Shown here piece after piece: positions 54,001 through 63,603 of a stretch of DNA of 64,000 nucleotides. The translations under genes were made by a program, and so were the position numbers. The notes under the pieces are model-generated. The model worked only from the letters and a program-made list of their open reading frames with translations. It had not been told where the DNA came from and made no database searches. How positions within the stretch are numbered: the first letter of the stretch is position 1; each line of letters opens with the position of its first letter. Source of the DNA: Lacibacter sp. H375 (GTDB lineage Bacteria > Bacteroidota > Bacteroidia > Chitinophagales > Chitinophagaceae); NCBI RefSeq assembly GCF_037892425.1, contig NZ_JBBKTT010000001.1, positions 3,410,001 through 3,474,000 on the forward strand, given 5' to 3'.

Positions 54001-54195
54001 ATGTATTCTATAATTATGGTATTTCTGATAGTTGTTGGCTCGTTTACAGGAATTATTATTTTGCCCGCTGCTGTTACCAATAAATTGGTTGGGAAGCAAC
54101 AATTGAAAGCGATTCAAGTAGCTGATGCACCTGCTGCATTACCGAAACGGGGAGTATACACCGTTTCAACAGAGGAATATTATTTAATTCATTGA
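54001..54195 (+). CDS. Small single-pass membrane protein of unknown function
   Basis: The 64-residue protein has one N-terminal hydrophobic helix (about residues 2-27) and a short C-terminal tail. The last residues, GVYTVSTEEYYLIH, align with the end of the HMA-like protein just upstream. It sits 25 bp after that gene and 42 bp before a lipoprotein gene on the same strand, which supports it being real and co-transcribed. I do not recognise the family. Confidence 0.5.
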   Translation: MYSIIMVFLIVVGSFTGIIILPAAVTNKLVGKQQLKAIQVADAPAALPKRGVYTVSTEEYYLIH

Positions 54196-54237
54196 TTATT
54201 CTTTTGTAAACATACATTCATTATTCAACCTTATCAC

Positions 54238-55734
54238 ATGTATTTTAAATCCATTTTGTTTATCACTGTAGTCTGTTTCACTATTGTTATCGGTTGTAGA
54301 AAACCTGCTGAACCGGTTCCTTCAGCACCTGCACTTGTTGACAGTTCTTCTTATCTCCAACTTGCTTTAACAGGTATGGAGCCAAACCAGGGAGGTTTGT
54401 ATGCAATTCTTAGTATTACAAAGGAAAATGGAGATTCAGTTTTTACCAACCGTAAAATTGCTGTTACCACTGCTAATCAGCAATACATCAGTGAAAAAAT
54501 AAAACTTGAAAAAGGTAGTTATAAACTCAGTAAGCTGATGGTTGTAAAATCATCTGATACTGCTAAGTATGCAACGCCGATAAAACAATCAGCTAAAGCA
54601 GCACTCGTTAATGCTTCATTGCCGATACAAATAAATATTAGTGCTGCGGGAGTACAGCCTGCATCAATTTCTGTTTTACCTGTTTCTTTTTCTGAATCGC
54701 CTACGTTGTTTGGCTATACAACAACAGATTTTGGTTTTGAACCATATTTTACAGTTCAGGCACATTTGCAAATTACCGTAGGTACAGTTGTTTACGACAG
54801 TTTGCCGGGCTTTTTGAAAGTGGAAGCTGTAAATGCAAATGGCCACCATTGGTCTAGAGAAGTTGATTTGAGGCAAGGTATTACTAATGTGCAGGTTCCT
54901 AAGGATTATAGCAACTACACATTCAGTGTTAACAAATGGAACACCAGCATTCAAAAGCAATACAACAGTTCTGAAGTGAGCAATAAGATGCTTGTGACAT
55001 TAGCCGGAAACCGTTCTGCCAAACGCATTGTTGAAGAATCAGTTTTTATTGAAAATTCAGGTGCAACAACAGCGGAGAGCAGGTCTGAATATTTCTATAA
55101 CTCAAACAGCAAATTAAAATCTATCCGTTACTATCAAAGATCTATACAGGTTTCAGGATTGCCACTTACGTTTGTTTACAATTTTCATTACTCACATCCG
55201 GATGCATGGGATACTGTGTATCGGTACAATGCCAACCAGCAACTTACTGGCTACACAGCTATAGAACGTAACGGCAATTTGATCCGTTCAATGTTTAATA
55301 AAAGTTATGATCAACACACTGGTGCTGCCGTTTCTTACAGCGTTGTAAACGATATTAATGAAACCCTGGTTGATTACCTGTTCAGTAATAACAACAGTAT
55401 GCAGTACAGAATAAAATTTAAGCATGGAAATAAAATTGAAGATCGTGCGCAAACTTCAACAGGTGGTGCAGAATCCGGCACATATGACTATGATGCCTTT
55501 GTAAATCCTTATCACCAGTTAGGATATGATGATCTTTACTTCACCAATTCTTCAAAGAATAATTTAAAGTCGATGTTAAAAGGATATGCCGGTGGTTTTC
55601 CAACAGTCATTCCATATCGGTATGAATATGTTTATGATGAGGATGGGTATCCCAAAGAATCGTATGTAAGCTATAAAGGATATTCATCGCAACAACATTT
55701 ATACAGGATCAAAAAAGTTTTCCGTTACCAGTAG
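54238..55734 (+). CDS. Lipoprotein of unknown function
   Basis: The 498-residue protein has a lipobox (IVIGCRKP) and is therefore probably anchored in the outer membrane. The first half is beta-rich and Ser/Thr-rich with no family I recognise; the second half has repeated tyrosine-rich strand units (YFYNSNSKLKSIRYY, YRYNANQQLTGYTAI, YRYEYVYDEDGYPKESY) resembling RHS/YD-like or beta-hairpin repeats found in many Chitinophagaceae surface lipoproteins. A clear terminator follows at 55773. No function is assigned. Confidence 0.75.
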   Translation: MYFKSILFITVVCFTIVIGCRKPAEPVPSAPALVDSSSYLQLALTGMEPNQGGLYAILSITKENGDSVFTNRKIAVTTANQQYISEKIKLEKGSYKLSKLMVVKSSDTAKYATPIKQSAKAALVNASLPIQINISAAGVQPASISVLPVSFSESPTLFGYTTTDFGFEPYFTVQAHLQITVGTVVYDSLPGFLKVEAVNANGHHWSREVDLRQGITNVQVPKDYSNYTFSVNKWNTSIQKQYNSSEVSNKMLVTLAGNRSAKRIVEESVFIENSGATTAESRSEYFYNSNSKLKSIRYYQRSIQVSGLPLTFVYNFHYSHPDAWDTVYRYNANQQLTGYTAIERNGNLIRSMFNKSYDQHTGAAVSYSVVNDINETLVDYLFSNNNSMQYRIKFKHGNKIEDRAQTSTGGAESGTYDYDAFVNPYHQLGYDDLYFTNSSKNNLKSMLKGYAGGFPTVIPYRYEYVYDEDGYPKESYVSYKGYSSQQHLYRIKKVFRYQ

Positions 55735-55772
55735 GTTTTAGGTTCAGAGCTGATATATTCTATCAGTAATAG

Positions 55773-55800
55773 AAGGGATTGTTTTCAATCCCTTTTTTTA
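55773..55800 (+). terminator. Intrinsic terminator after the lipoprotein gene
   Basis: AAGGGATTG (55773-55781) pairs with CAATCCCTT (55786-55794) around TTTT, followed by a T-run. It ends the 53742-55734 gene group before the efflux operon. Confidence 0.88.
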
Positions 55801-55861
55801 TTTGTGGAAATGATATACATCATTGCTGCCATAGTATAATAATGAGGCGTTACTGCATATC

Positions 55862-55869
55862 TAATTTTG
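55862..55869 (+). promoter_or_regulatory. -7 promoter element (TAATTTTG) of the RND efflux operon
   Basis: TAATTTTG matches TAnnTTTG exactly and ends 33 bp before the ATG at 55903. No -33 TTTG at the right distance was seen. Confidence 0.5.
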
Positions 55870-55902
55870 TTTTTAAATAATCGAAAAATAAAAACAGATT
55901 TT

Positions 55903-56964
55903 ATGCAAGTCAATTTTTTGAAATCAATCAGTATGGTGCTGTTTATTGCAATTTCAGCAATAGCCTGTTCATCAAAAGCATCAGGCGATAAGCAAACGAA
56001 CAAAACCGCAGCAATTGTACCGGCTTTACCGGTAGATGTAAAGATTGTTGCAGCTGCTAATATTGATCAGAGCGAAGTGGTTGCAGGTTCAATTGTTGCA
56101 AACCGTGTTGTGGACATTACCGGCGAGTTGCCAAAGAAAATCAGCATGGTGTTATTTAAAGACGGAAGCTTTGTAGAAGCCGGGCAAGCCCTGTATAAAT
56201 TACAGGACAGTGATATTAAAGCACGTATTCGGCAGCTGGATGCAGAAATGAATCTTGCAGTCATTAATGAAAAGCGGTTGAGCGAATTGTTAAGAACGGA
56301 AAGTGTTCGCCGGGAAGAGTATGATGTTGCACTCGCACGTTTACAATCATTGCAGGCTCAAAAAGAATTGCTTGAGGTTGAGTTATCGAAAACAGTGATC
56401 AAAGCTCCGTTTTCAGGACTTATTGGAATCAGCAAAGTATTTACGGGATCATTTGTAACACCGGGTGTACCATTGGTAAGCCTGGTGGAGCAACAGGTAA
56501 TGAAAATTCAATTCAGTGTTTCTGAAAAATATATATCTGTTGTTAAGCCCGGCAGTAAAATTTATTTCACTACAGAGTTGAATAGCCAAATGGCTACTGC
56601 TGTTGTTGTATCAACAGAGGCTTCACTTGATGCTCAATCTCGAAATATCATAGTACAGGCACAATTCTCAAATGCAGGTAATAAATACAAACCAGGTATG
56701 TCTGCACGGGTGTCGTTCAGTACATCAGGCAAAAACGAAAAGAGTATTATGCTTCCAACTGAAGCATTGATTCCAGGAGGTAATGGCTACAGTGTGTTTG
56801 TAGTCAGGAATGGAGTTGCAAAACTTATTCCCGTAGTAATCGGTAACAGGAATGAAAGTGAAGCTGTGATTAAATCCGGACTTCAACCAGGTGACAGTGT
56901 TATGATATCAAATACACTTCGTGCTGCTGATGGTACTCCCGTTGCAGTTGTATCACATAAATAA
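55903..56964 (+). CDS. RND efflux periplasmic adaptor (membrane fusion protein)
   Basis: The 353-residue lipoprotein (lipobox AIACSS) is an HlyD/AcrA-like adaptor: a lipoyl half-motif near residues 60-90, a short alpha-helical hairpin (about 95-135), the second lipoyl half IKAPFSGLIGISKVFTGSFVTPG, then beta-barrel and membrane-proximal domains (AEALIPGG-type segment near 285). It links the RND pump to the outer membrane channel. The ATG at 55903 is preferred over the earlier frame start at 55867 because it opens the lipoprotein signal and lies downstream of the -7 element. Confidence 0.92.
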   Translation: MQVNFLKSISMVLFIAISAIACSSKASGDKQTNKTAAIVPALPVDVKIVAAANIDQSEVVAGSIVANRVVDITGELPKKISMVLFKDGSFVEAGQALYKLQDSDIKARIRQLDAEMNLAVINEKRLSELLRTESVRREEYDVALARLQSLQAQKELLEVELSKTVIKAPFSGLIGISKVFTGSFVTPGVPLVSLVEQQVMKIQFSVSEKYISVVKPGSKIYFTTELNSQMATAVVVSTEASLDAQSRNIIVQAQFSNAGNKYKPGMSARVSFSTSGKNEKSIMLPTEALIPGGNGYSVFVVRNGVAKLIPVVIGNRNESEAVIKSGLQPGDSVMISNTLRAADGTPVAVVSHK

Positions 56965-56985
56965 TCACCCAGTAAAAAAGAGTAT

Positions 56986-59900
56986 ATGAGTTTACCATCA
57001 TTAAGTATAAAGAAGCCGGTATTGGCGGCAGTGTTTTCTGCATTGATCGTAATTGCAGGATTGGTTGGCTGGCGTTACCTGGGGGTGCGTGAATTTCCAA
57101 TGACGGAACCGCCCGTTATTTCAGTTGTCACATTTTACCCCGGCGCAAGTCCCGATGTAATTGCTTCAAAGATCACCAAGCCAATGGAGGAATCCATTGC
57201 TGAAGCGAATGGAGTACGTACTATCTCCAGTGAATCGAGAGAGCAGGTAAGTGTTATATCCATTGAGTTTAACCGTGATGTTGATCTGGAAGATGCATTG
57301 AATGATGTAAGGGATAAAGTGGCGAAATCAAAAAATCAATTGCCGGCTGATGTAGATCCACCAATCGTAGAAAAAGCTACTTCACCTGATAATCTTGTTG
57401 CATTTCTTGAGGTGGAGAGTGATACTAAAGACATCAAAGAAGTAAGCCATCTTGCATCAACAGTTATTAAAGACCGGATGCAATCGATACCCGGTATTCA
57501 ACGGGTGGCAATTGTTGGTGAACACAAATACGCCATGCGTTTACGGTTCGATCCTGTAAAACTGGCGGCTTATCAACTCACACCCGAAGATATACGTGTG
57601 GCATTACAACGTGAAAATATTGATCTGCCTTCGGGACGTATTGAAGGTAACAGTAATGAACTGAGTGTTCGCACACTTGGCCGTTTAACAAAACCGGAAG
57701 AATTTAATGAGATGATCATTAAACACACCGCTGGCTCTGTTATTAAGTTGAAAGATGTTGGCTTTGCTGAACTGGGGGAAATGAATGAGCGGAATGCAAT
57801 TATCAACGAAACAGGAGGCAGCAATATTGTAGGAGTTGGTGTTGCCATACAAATTCAACGTGGAGCCAATGCTATTGAAGTGGTGGATGAGTTTTATAAA
57901 AGACTGGATCAATTACGGAATGAAATTTCAAAAGAATACCGTTTGATCGTTGGGTTTGATTTTACCCGTCCAGTACGTGAATCAATAAAGGAAGTGGAAG
58001 AAACACTTTTCATTGCATTCGGCTTGGTGGTTATCATCATCTTCCTGTTTCTGCGAGACTGGCGATCAACTATTATCCCTGTGGTAGCAATTCCGGTTTC
58101 CATACTATCGGCATTCTTTATCATGTATATCGCAGGCTTTTCAATAAACGTATTAACCTTGCTGGGTCTGGTACTTGCAATTGGATTGGTGGTTGATGAT
58201 GCCATTGTAGTGCTCGAAAATATTTACAAAAAAGTAGAGGAGGGCATGAGCCCTGTACAGGCTGCTTTTGCAGGAAGTAAAGAAATTTATTTTGCTGTGA
58301 TCTCTACTACTATCACATTGGCAGCAGTATTTATGCCAATCATCTTTATGGGAGGTATCAGCGGACAGTTGTTTAAAGAGTTTGCGATTGTAGTTTCAGG
58401 TTCGGTATTGGTATCGGCTTTTGTTGCATTAACATTATCGCCAATGCTCAGTGCTTATCTTTTAAAGAAACAGGTAAAGCCCAATTGGCTTTACCGCACA
58501 ACTGAACCATTTTTTATACGATTGAATAATGGTTATGGCTCATTGCTGCGCAGGTTTATGAAACATCGTTGGATGGCCTGGGTATTCTTAGTTGCAACTT
58601 CTGCCATCATTTACTTCGTTGGAAAGAAATTGCCATCTGAGCTTGCCCCGGTTGAAGACAGAAGCAATATGAGTTTAATTGCAATTGCACCCGAAGGTGT
58701 TTCATTTGAAAAGATGAAACAAAACATGATGGAAGTAGGAAAGTTTGTGAATGATTCAACAGATGGATTATATCAAACATACTCTATGGTTGCTATTTCG
58801 TTTATTCCTGCTCCGGCACCAACAAGTTTTGCCGTACAGTCTATTTACTTGAAAGACCCGAAAGAAAGGAAAACATCTATTCAGCAATTGTATAATAAGT
58901 ATGGGATGGCATCTGGTAATTTCAGAAACATTTTATTGTTTCCTTATCTGCCTCCAACTATTGGAACACGCTATGGTGGAGGTATGCCGGTACAATTTGT
59001 ATTACAGGCTGCTGATCTCGACAGTGTAAATGCAGTGCTGCCCAAGTTTTTGAACGCTGCAAGACAAAGTCCGAAACTGATGTTTGTAGATGCTGATCTG
59101 AAAATGAATAAACCGGAATTAAAGATCAATATCGACAGAAGTAAAGCTGCGTTGATAGGGGTATCTATCCAGGAAGTAGCAAGAGCATTACAGCTTTCTT
59201 TCTCCGGCCAACGCTATGGTTATTTCTTACGCAACGACAGACAATATGAAGTGATTGGACAAGTTGAACGTACAAACAGAAATGATATCAGTGATCTACG
59301 TTCAATTTATGTTCGTTCGGCAAATGGTGCAATGATCTCGTTGGATAATCTTGTTACAATTGATGAAGGTATTAGTCCTGCCGCAATCTATCGTTATGAT
59401 CAATATACATCAGCAACCGTCTCTGCAGGTTTGGCACCAGGTGTAAGCCTTGCCGATGGTATTGCAGAAATGGAACGTATCAAAAAAGAAGTATTAGGCG
59501 AAAATTTCAAAACATCACTTGCAGGTCAGTCCAGAGATTTCAAGGAAAGCCAGGGTAATATCAATTTCACACTCATTCTTGCTTTGTTACTCATCTATAT
59601 GATACTGGCGGCACAGTTCGAGAGTTTGCGTGATCCGTTAATTATTATGCTTACTGTACCAATGGCTGTTACAGGTGCATTGTTGAGTTTACATTGGTTT
59701 GGTCAGAGTCTGAATGTGTTCAGCCAGATCGGAATCATTACGTTGGTTGGATTGATTACGAAGAATGGAATCCTGATTGTTGAGTTTGCAAACCATTTGA
59801 AAGATTCCGGATTGTCGAAACTTGAAGCAGCTATCCAGGCAGCTGAACAACGTTTCCGTCCGATTCTGATGACTTCGTTAGCAATGATCTTTGGTGCGCT

Positions 59901-60072
59901 GCCAATTGCAATGACCAACAACAGCCGCCAATCATTGGGAATTGTAATTGCAGGTGGTTTGATCTTCGCAGGTGTTCTTACACTCTTCATTATTCCTGCA
60001 GTGTATTCCTACCTGTCTTCACGTAAACGTAAAAAAGAAGTAGAAGAAATCACCGAAACACCTGCAGCTTAA
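56986..60072 (+). CDS. RND family efflux transporter, HAE1-type inner membrane pump
   Basis: The 1028-residue protein has the AcrB-like layout: N-terminal transmembrane helix, first periplasmic porter region, six helices including the proton-relay DD in GLVVDDAIVVLENI, a second porter region and six more helices. FPMTEPPVISVVTFYPGASPDVI is the family N terminus. The methionine relay of CusA-type metal pumps is not obvious, so export of organic compounds is more likely than copper. It lies 21 bp after the adaptor gene and 28 bp before the channel gene. Confidence 0.93.
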   Translation: MSLPSLSIKKPVLAAVFSALIVIAGLVGWRYLGVREFPMTEPPVISVVTFYPGASPDVIASKITKPMEESIAEANGVRTISSESREQVSVISIEFNRDVDLEDALNDVRDKVAKSKNQLPADVDPPIVEKATSPDNLVAFLEVESDTKDIKEVSHLASTVIKDRMQSIPGIQRVAIVGEHKYAMRLRFDPVKLAAYQLTPEDIRVALQRENIDLPSGRIEGNSNELSVRTLGRLTKPEEFNEMIIKHTAGSVIKLKDVGFAELGEMNERNAIINETGGSNIVGVGVAIQIQRGANAIEVVDEFYKRLDQLRNEISKEYRLIVGFDFTRPVRESIKEVEETLFIAFGLVVIIIFLFLRDWRSTIIPVVAIPVSILSAFFIMYIAGFSINVLTLLGLVLAIGLVVDDAIVVLENIYKKVEEGMSPVQAAFAGSKEIYFAVISTTITLAAVFMPIIFMGGISGQLFKEFAIVVSGSVLVSAFVALTLSPMLSAYLLKKQVKPNWLYRTTEPFFIRLNNGYGSLLRRFMKHRWMAWVFLVATSAIIYFVGKKLPSELAPVEDRSNMSLIAIAPEGVSFEKMKQNMMEVGKFVNDSTDGLYQTYSMVAISFIPAPAPTSFAVQSIYLKDPKERKTSIQQLYNKYGMASGNFRNILLFPYLPPTIGTRYGGGMPVQFVLQAADLDSVNAVLPKFLNAARQSPKLMFVDADLKMNKPELKINIDRSKAALIGVSIQEVARALQLSFSGQRYGYFLRNDRQYEVIGQVERTNRNDISDLRSIYVRSANGAMISLDNLVTIDEGISPAAIYRYDQYTSATVSAGLAPGVSLADGIAEMERIKKEVLGENFKTSLAGQSRDFKESQGNINFTLILALLLIYMILAAQFESLRDPLIIMLTVPMAVTGALLSLHWFGQSLNVFSQIGIITLVGLITKNGILIVEFANHLKDSGLSKLEAAIQAAEQRFRPILMTSLAMIFGALPIAMTNNSRQSLGIVIAGGLIFAGVLTLFIIPAVYSYLSSRKRKKEVEEITETPAA

Positions 60073-60100
60073 TTTATCGGACTACATAAAATAAATTGTT

Positions 60101-61447
60101 ATGAAAAAATATTTTATAAACGGAGTTGTGCTTGTTTCGCTGCTTGTTTCAACTCGTCTTGCAAATGCTCAATCAGTTGTTATGAACCTGAAAGAGATAC
60201 TGCAGAAAACATCAATTGGTAACCGTCAGTTGCAGATACGAGCCATCGAACTGAAGCGTACAGAAGAATTGCTGAAGGAAGCAAACAGTTATTTGCTTCC
60301 CACTTTACAGTTCAACAGCAGTTATATGGTTTTTACCGAACGACCGGTTATTTACCTGCGTGATGAAACGGCAATGCCAAAAGTAAATGATACTAAATAC
60401 GGAGGTCGTCTCGCTTTTGATGCAAACGTAACAGCGAATTATGCTATTACAAATCCGGTGGTGAAAAATGAAATCAAATCAGTTGTTCTTCAACAGAAAA
60501 TAGAACAACAAAATATGCGTGCTTACGAAGAACAGATTGCGTTGGAAGTATCGCAGCTTTATTTCACCATCCTGTTTTATGAACAACAGAAAAAAGTACT
60601 TAAGCAAAGTCTCATACGTAATGAGCAGGCGCTTAAAGATGCGAAGAACTTGTATCTCCAGGGAAAAAATCTTAAAGCAGATACGCTCAGTCATTCAATT
60701 TCGGTTCAGAACATACAGATATCACTGGCATCACTTGATAACCAGGTTCGGATTACACTGTTACAACTAAAGCAATTAATGGGTGTTGAAAGCACAATGG
60801 ATCTTTCTTTTTCAGATACTCTTTCAGCAGAAGATGAAAGCTTGAATTTGAATGTACCAGCTTCTTTATTAGAAATTGCCCGGCAGAACAGATCCGATAT
60901 GGCGCTTGCAAAGCTGGGGATTGAACAAAGCAAAATTCAGTTACTCAAAACCAAGTCGCTTTACAAGCCTCAATTATCAGCCTTTGCGCAATACCAGGTG
61001 CAGTCGCAGGCAGATGATTATCGCTTCCGCTACTATGGATTACCACGCACATCGTTTGCCGGCTTAAGGTTGAGTGTACCTATTTACTCAGGCAACAGGT
61101 TGAAGTATCAATCGGCAGCAACTTCAATTTCAATTCAACAAAAGAAATTGGCATCGGCCGACCTTGATGCAAAAATCGAAACAGCGCTTACGGCACTTAC
61201 TCTAAAATTGCAGGATGAAAAACAACAGGCGGCCTTGCAAAAGAAAGTCGTAGATGTTGCCCTTGTTAATTATAAAATGATTGATGAGCGATACAGGGCT
61301 GGACTAAGCAACCGGCTCGAGCTGAATGATGCAGAGCTTGCGCTCACAAAAGCAAAACTGGAAGAGTCTCGTTTGTATTATTCCCTCCAGCTTCTGGCAA
61401 TTGAGTTGAAAAAAAATATGGGCATCTTGAAACTAATAAATGACTAA
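60101..61447 (+). CDS. TolC family outer membrane efflux channel
   Basis: The 448-residue exported protein (signal to about residue 24) has two repeats of the outer membrane efflux protein domain with long coiled-coil helices (KVLKQSLIRNEQALKDAKNLYLQGKNL, IEQSKIQLLKTKSLYKPQLSAFAQYQV) and a SVPIYSGNRLKYQ segment. It completes the tripartite efflux system with the adaptor and pump upstream. Confidence 0.92.
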   Translation: MKKYFINGVVLVSLLVSTRLANAQSVVMNLKEILQKTSIGNRQLQIRAIELKRTEELLKEANSYLLPTLQFNSSYMVFTERPVIYLRDETAMPKVNDTKYGGRLAFDANVTANYAITNPVVKNEIKSVVLQQKIEQQNMRAYEEQIALEVSQLYFTILFYEQQKKVLKQSLIRNEQALKDAKNLYLQGKNLKADTLSHSISVQNIQISLASLDNQVRITLLQLKQLMGVESTMDLSFSDTLSAEDESLNLNVPASLLEIARQNRSDMALAKLGIEQSKIQLLKTKSLYKPQLSAFAQYQVQSQADDYRFRYYGLPRTSFAGLRLSVPIYSGNRLKYQSAATSISIQQKKLASADLDAKIETALTALTLKLQDEKQQAALQKKVVDVALVNYKMIDERYRAGLSNRLELNDAELALTKAKLEESRLYYSLQLLAIELKKNMGILKLIND

Positions 61448-61907
61448 ACAGACTATGGAAAAAATAATAGATGTAAAATGGCACTCATCCCAACAAATGC
61501 TGGTAGCCAAATTAAGTGGAAAGCTGAATGCTGAAGATATCAGGCATTGGAACAATTTGTTGCTGGGTGCTATGGATAATCTGAATGATAACTCGGTGTT
61601 TAAGATAGTGGTAGATCTCCATGGCTTTGAGGCTGAAGATATGGAAGTGCATAAACAATTCCGAACAATTATTCCGGCGTTACTTGCAGATTACAACTAC
61701 CGTATAGGTTACCTTGATATGTTTCCTGAGGCCAATATTGAATTAAAACAAACAAGAGGTATCAGGTGCATTGCGATGGCAAATGTTCATCACAATGCAG
61801 AAAAAATGCTCGACTATCAAACCCGCTTTGGAAATGAGCACGAACATTATTTTACAGAATCGGATATGGCTCTTGCATGGATAAAAAAATATGTGTCGGC
61901 AAACTAA
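61440..61907 (+). CDS. SpoIIAA-like (STAS-related) protein
   Basis: The 155-residue cytoplasmic protein has the mixed alpha/beta pattern of the SpoIIAA-like family (PF11964 type): ISxQQMLVAKLSGKLNAEDIRHW-like start, a central FKIVVDLHGFEAEDMEV strand-helix and a conserved end near FTESDMALAWIKKYV. The start at 61440 overlaps the channel gene by 8 bp; an alternative ATG lies at 61455. Function in this family is poorly known; a membrane-associated or lipid-binding role has been suggested for relatives. Confidence 0.72.
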   Translation: MTKQTMEKIIDVKWHSSQQMLVAKLSGKLNAEDIRHWNNLLLGAMDNLNDNSVFKIVVDLHGFEAEDMEVHKQFRTIIPALLADYNYRIGYLDMFPEANIELKQTRGIRCIAMANVHHNAEKMLDYQTRFGNEHEHYFTESDMALAWIKKYVSAN

Positions 61908-61944
61908 TGAATGAAGAATGATAAATAAGACCGTTTAATATAAT

Positions 61945-61985
61945 AAATCAGTAAGCCTGCTAAATGCGGAAGGCTTACTGATTTT
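61945..61985 (+). terminator. Hairpin after the efflux operon
   Basis: A 14-bp perfect stem (AAATCAGTAAGCCT at 61945-61958 with AGGCTTACTGATTT at 61971-61984) has a 12-nt loop and ends in TTTT before CGGGG. It is the probable terminator of the operon that ends at 61907. Confidence 0.7.
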
Positions 61986-62128
61986 CGGGGTATAGAAACC
62001 TGTTATATAGATATGCTGCTATCATTCTCAAGGTATATACAAACACTAGCAATTAATATAGCAACATCATCTTTTCATGAGTTTCTTTGAACTGAAGTTT
62101 GTAAATTACCACTACTAATTTCTGTTTA

Positions 62129-63592
62129 ATGTTGCGATTATTCACCTTGTGTTTTTTTGTTAGTTCACTGCTGGCGGCATGTCGTGGAATAAGAACCTTG
62201 CCATTTGATCATTCTTCCAGGCAGGTGACGAACCGGCCGCACATGATCGCTGTTTTTATGGATGGTACGAGAGGCAAAATTCATCAGGATGCCCGCAGGA
62301 ATACAAATGTGTTGAAAGCTTTTTACCTGGCCGACACTACTGTTAAGAAACTTTACATTGAAGGCGTGGGTGCAGGCAACAGGGTGAAGGATGGAATGTA
62401 TGCCCTCACCACAAATGAACGGGTGATGAGAGCTTATCGTTTCCTTACTGAAAATTACAGGCAAGGTGATTCAATCTGTTTGGTTGGTTTCAGCAGGGGT
62501 GCTAACCAATGCCGCATACTATCGGGCCTCATTTATACCATTGGCCTTATTGATCTCAGGCAAATAAAAGAAGAAAAGGAAAAGCAAACATTACTGCTGC
62601 AACTTTATGAGCTGTATTGTTCCACAACGACAGCTGTTAAGAAGCAAACATTGGCAAGCCATATGAACCAGTGGGAAGTCGATCACCCCGGGCAATCGAT
62701 TGCTTATGATACCAGCGGAAAAACGATGATAGATGTAATGGGCTTATGGGATACCGTAGAAGCTTTTGCCATTAACGACGAATTTGAAACCTGCACACCT
62801 ATTCCACACCACCTGAATCAAGTGTACAATGTGAAAAAAATTTTTCACGCATTATCGCTTGACGATAACCGTGCATTTAATTACACACCCATTTTAGCTA
62901 CACATAAGGAAGTTGAATTGGGGCCTCATCAGCATCTTGATTCAATAGTGGAAGAAGTTTGGTTTAATGGAAGCCATAAAGATGTAGGTGGCGGTATTAA
63001 AAATAAGAGAAGAGACCAGTTAAGTGGCATTTCTTTAAAATGGATGTTGGCTGCATTTAAACCCTATAATATTTTTAGAGACACTGTTTTTCAGACAAAT
63101 ATTTATGGCGAGGTGAATGACATGCGTAGAAAATGGCATCTCCGTAAAACCTCTCCCGGTGACACGTTACGGGCCATAGATAAATATTGGAAACAGATGA
63201 ATACGAGCTGGAATAATCACCGCCTGATGCTGCATCGATCGGTAATAGACCGGTTGGATTCGGGAACAATACAGTATTTTAAATTTAAAAGTAGAAAAGA
63301 CGGTTCGAAACGAGCGGATTGGTACGAATGGGAACCATTTAAAAATTGCTTTAAAAAAGATACAGTTAACGGAAAGGAAAGAATCAGGTTTCGTACCGAT
63401 ATAATTTGCCCTTGTATTAAAATAGTAGATGATAAAAGCGCAAAAAACCAAGCAGTAGAAAATTCTGTGCAAACGACGGCTGGGCTAAAAGCACATATGG
63501 GCAATGGTGAAAAAATTGAAAGCTTTCTCGGTGTTGCCCATAGAATTGGAAGAAGGTGTAAACAAACGCATGCAAAAGGCTGGTATGTTTAA
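62129..63592 (+). CDS. DUF2235 family alpha/beta-hydrolase lipoprotein
   Basis: The 487-residue lipoprotein (LLAACRG lipobox) carries the DUF2235 pattern: MIAVFMDGTRGKIHQDARRNTNV near the N terminus, then the nucleophile elbow GFSRGANQCR and a later GLWDTVEAF and WFNGSHKDVGGG. DUF2235 proteins include phospholipases of the Tle1 type delivered by type VI secretion. No secretion or immunity genes are adjacent, so a stand-alone outer-membrane lipase or esterase is more likely. Substrate unknown. Confidence 0.82.
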   Translation: MLRLFTLCFFVSSLLAACRGIRTLPFDHSSRQVTNRPHMIAVFMDGTRGKIHQDARRNTNVLKAFYLADTTVKKLYIEGVGAGNRVKDGMYALTTNERVMRAYRFLTENYRQGDSICLVGFSRGANQCRILSGLIYTIGLIDLRQIKEEKEKQTLLLQLYELYCSTTTAVKKQTLASHMNQWEVDHPGQSIAYDTSGKTMIDVMGLWDTVEAFAINDEFETCTPIPHHLNQVYNVKKIFHALSLDDNRAFNYTPILATHKEVELGPHQHLDSIVEEVWFNGSHKDVGGGIKNKRRDQLSGISLKWMLAAFKPYNIFRDTVFQTNIYGEVNDMRRKWHLRKTSPGDTLRAIDKYWKQMNTSWNNHRLMLHRSVIDRLDSGTIQYFKFKSRKDGSKRADWYEWEPFKNCFKKDTVNGKERIRFRTDIICPCIKIVDDKSAKNQAVENSVQTTAGLKAHMGNGEKIESFLGVAHRIGRRCKQTHAKGWYV

Positions 63593-63603
63593 AACAAATG
63601 CAT

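Noticed and set aside
56986-60072. CusA-type copper efflux pump
   Set aside because: Sequence signatures fit the HAE1 drug-efflux branch and no clear methionine relay was seen, despite proximity to copper genes.
62129-63592. Type VI secretion effector
   Set aside because: DUF2235 occurs in such effectors, but this copy has a lipoprotein signal and no VgrG, adaptor or immunity gene beside it.
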